This document shows, piece by piece, positions 62,288 through 64,000 of a stretch of DNA of 64,000 nucleotides. How positions within the stretch are numbered: position 1 is the first letter of the stretch; each line of letters opens with the position of its first letter. This stretch comes from Bacillota bacterium (GTDB lineage Bacteria > Bacillota > Clostridia > DSM-8532), in the NCBI GenBank assembly GCA_023443745.1, contig JAEZTB010000027.1:132489-196488 (forward strand), written 5' to 3'. Under the pieces are notes generated by a model. It did not search any database, was not told where the DNA came from, and saw only the letters and a list, made by a program, of their open reading frames with translations. The position numbers were made by a program, and so were the translations under genes.

Positions 62288-63730
62288 TTAAAATGTAATG
62301 ATATTGGTCAATACCCTCGACTGTGTAATAATAGCTTTGCCATCTACGACAACATTTGTACTCCCACCACCGTCAAGTCCAATGCTGTTTCCTGCACATC
62401 CAAGTTGATTCATTACATTCCTGATTCTTTCACCATCACTCATTTTTTGATAAGCAATGATAATCTTATCTCCGTTATGTCCAATACCTACACGTTCTGT
62501 CCTTCTAGCAACTTCTAGCGAATTATAACCTTCAGATGAAATACTTCTATTTACGTCACCATCTTTGGGAAGATAGAAGCCCTGACATGCGAATTTTATT
62601 TTATCTTTAAGTGCGACAATCTCAGAATCCAACATCTGTTTTACTATTACTGAACCATCTTTAAGAATGAGTGATGTACCTTTTACATTGCCTTTCCATG
62701 TCTTATATTCGTGACGTTCAGATAGAATTTTGCCGTCAGAAATAAGCCATCCAATTGTAGAAGAACCACTAAAAAAATTAGAGTTAATAAAGTTTTTCAC
62801 AGTCTTCGCTAACGTCTGTCCTGAAGCTTTAACTAATTGTGCTTTTAAATTCATAGGATCAACTTCAATTATATCAACACTAAACAATGCATTCCAAGTA
62901 TTCAACCCTACGATACCGTCTATTTTTAGTTTTAATGCACTCTGATAATTACGAACCGCTATATCTGTTTTAGTTCCAAAGTCACCGTCTACAGCCCCGC
63001 AGTTGTATCCAACACGATTTAATTCTGATTGAAGTATTTTAACTTGTTCGCCTTTACTACCTTTTTTAAGCAGGGTAGTATAAGGATATATTAGTTTCTT
63101 TGAGTACACAGTTTTCACTTCCTCTTTATATGTAATTCCTGTATATTCGCATAATGCTTTTACAGCAACTTCTGCTGACTTCTTAATGAAATCTTCTGTA
63201 TTACAAATTTTGTACTCTTTATAATTAGTAAAGAAAAAATGTTCAATCAAAATACATGGCATTACTGGTTTAGCAACTATCCAAAAATTAGTCCACGAAT
63301 TAGGTTTACATTGCCAAACACCAGTGTCCCATTGCTTAATAGGAAGCATTTCTTTAGCATATTTAGCCCATGCTTCTGCTAATTTTTTACCTTTGCTAGA
63401 AGTATGCCAATGAAATACAGACCATCCACTTGCATTAGGATTTGTAGCTGAAGCGTTAGCATGAAATGATATTAAACACTCTATAGGATTTTTCTTATGT
63501 TCTGCGTTTACAAAATCTATTCTAGGAGTTAAAGGAATACATTTTGTGTGTGGCTGTTGTGTATAGATAACCTCAAATCCGTTGTATTCTGCTAATCTTT
63601 TAGCTTCTTCTGCAACTGCACAGTTGAAATCATGTTCTTCAAAAACTTCTCCTGTAGAAAATTTGATTCCTTTTTCACCTTTTTCTGTAAATGAATTTGA
63701 GCCATGGCCTATGTCGAAAACAACTCTCAT
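62288..63730 (-). CDS. Composite phage endolysin: amidase, peptidoglycan-binding and phosphodiester-glycosidase-like domains
   Basis: A 480-residue lytic enzyme. Residues about 1-195 are an N-acetylmuramoyl-L-alanine amidase (Amidase_3) with zinc ligands His in DIGHG, Glu in FEEHDFN and His in SFHANAS, and catalytic Glu in ILIEHFFF. Residues about 220-280 are a peptidoglycan-binding repeat (LKKGSKGEQVKILQSELNRV, DGDFGTKTDIAVRNYQ). The last 180 residues resemble the NAGPA phosphodiester glycosidase domain, with NSNFFSG, RTERVGIGHNGDKIIIAY and IGLDGGGSTNVVVDGKA. It has no signal peptide, so a holin is needed for export; two holin-like genes follow. AAGGAG precedes the ATG. Confidence 0.85.
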   Translation of the reverse strand: MRVVFDIGHGSNSFTEKGEKGIKFSTGEVFEEHDFNCAVAEEAKRLAEYNGFEVIYTQQPHTKCIPLTPRIDFVNAEHKKNPIECLISFHANASATNPNASGWSVFHWHTSSKGKKLAEAWAKYAKEMLPIKQWDTGVWQCKPNSWTNFWIVAKPVMPCILIEHFFFTNYKEYKICNTEDFIKKSAEVAVKALCEYTGITYKEEVKTVYSKKLIYPYTTLLKKGSKGEQVKILQSELNRVGYNCGAVDGDFGTKTDIAVRNYQSALKLKIDGIVGLNTWNALFSVDIIEVDPMNLKAQLVKASGQTLAKTVKNFINSNFFSGSSTIGWLISDGKILSERHEYKTWKGNVKGTSLILKDGSVIVKQMLDSEIVALKDKIKFACQGFYLPKDGDVNRSISSEGYNSLEVARRTERVGIGHNGDKIIIAYQKMSDGERIRNVMNQLGCAGNSIGLDGGGSTNVVVDGKAIITQSRVLTNIITF

Positions 63731-63879
63731 TTACGTTCATCTCCTTAAATTTTATTAAAAAGAGAATGAATTTCTCCACTCTCTCATACAAGATATAGTA
63801 TTAAGTTGTATTAAGAACTACAATATATAGTCATAAAAACCCAATAAAATCTCGATTTGGTTAGTTCAAATAAATATCC
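63731..63879. other. Short intergenic region upstream of the endolysin gene
   Basis: About 150 AT-rich bases. On the minus strand a weak hairpin (GAGAA and TTCTC around ATTCA, near 63758-63772) is followed by five T, and may terminate or attenuate transcription from the tail genes. No gene is evident. Confidence 0.35.
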
Positions 63880-63999
63880 TTATGCGCTATAAACTTGTCC
63901 CGTTATCTCGGTAAATTGTGCTTCTGTGATTTTTCCCTTTGCTACCGCATTTTTTACCCAATCGATGCCCCATAATCCCGTGTCATAGTAGTTTTTGAT
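63880..63999 (-). CDS. XkdX-like small phage protein (5' part outside window)
   Basis: The C-terminal 39 codons of a minus-strand gene that enters from the right edge. The visible end reads IKNYYDTGLWGIDWVKNAV, AKGKITEAQFTEITGQVYSA and then TAA. The pattern YYDxGLW, VxNAVxKGKIT, QFxEITGxxY matches the XkdX family, short proteins (about 45-60 residues) encoded between tail-fibre or baseplate genes and the lysis genes of many Firmicute phages and PBSX-like elements. It indicates that tail genes lie just beyond the window. Only a few residues should be missing. Confidence 0.7.
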   Translation of the reverse strand: MKNYYDTGLWGIDWVKNAVAKGKITEAQFTEITGQVYSA

Positions 64000-64000
64000 C

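Noticed and set aside
1..64000. CRISPR arrays, tRNA or rRNA genes, intact insertion sequences
   Set aside because: No regularly spaced direct repeats, no cloverleaf or rRNA-like stretches and no transposase frame were found on either strand.

Overview
The window looks like chromosomal DNA of a Gram-positive, anaerobic, spore-forming member of the Clostridia. The grounds are AGGAGG-type ribosome binding sites throughout, a single-chain pyruvate:ferredoxin oxidoreductase, lipoprotein-type solute-binding proteins, an S-layer-homology surface protein, a small clostridial spore-surface protein (DUF3787 type) and a Bce/lantibiotic-type resistance module. I cannot name a genus. Base composition is uneven. 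The giant surface-protein gene at 40-48.5 kb is visibly GC-rich. The genes at 18.4 kb and 30.2 kb and the phage segment after 61.6 kb are AT-rich.

Layout. (1) 1-7.95 kb: the permease end of a BMP/nucleoside-type ABC importer runs into an operon holding two PfkB-type kinases, two double-SIS proteins and three YjbQ-family proteins. It closes with a terminator and a convergent DeoR-type regulator. The operon looks like an uptake-plus-catabolism unit for an unidentified sugar-like or nucleoside-like compound and is the strongest candidate for an undescribed pathway. (2) 8.3-12.4 kb: an alpha/beta hydrolase, a small spore-surface protein, a MerR regulator and two aminoglycoside-modifying-enzyme homologues, AAC(3)-like and ANT(6)-like. 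A REP-like palindrome follows. (3) 12.4-19.5 kb: pyruvate:ferredoxin oxidoreductase, an ABC exporter, a YjbR-like protein, a HEAT-like protein and a DnaQ-type exonuclease.

(4) 19.5-29.6 kb: a carbohydrate locus with a membrane-bound AraC-type regulator, an LplBCA-type importer, a GH130-type phosphorylase and a 993-residue GH106-like hydrolase. (5) 29.6-31.4 kb: small accessory genes, namely a Cys/Arg-rich protein, a minimal kinase-fold protein and an autoinhibited Fic protein. (6) 31.6-39.9 kb: a second carbohydrate locus with an ArsR-type regulator carrying an unusual C-terminal sandwich domain, a solute-binding protein, two permeases, a GH43 and a GH2 enzyme.

(7) 40-55.4 kb: a cell-surface block. 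A 2818-residue SLH protein is divergent from a TetR regulator across a 39-bp near-perfect palindrome. An alpha-2-macroglobulin-like protein without a thioester and a secreted MEMO-family protein follow. (8) 55.4-61.5 kb: a small membrane protein, aldose 1-epimerase, a two-component system with an ABC transporter of the peptide-antibiotic-resistance type, and a tocopherol-cyclase-family protein. (9) 61.6-64 kb: the distal end of a phage or phage-like element, with an XkdX-like protein, a composite endolysin and two holin-like proteins, all on the minus strand. No tRNA, rRNA, CRISPR array or intact insertion sequence was recognised.
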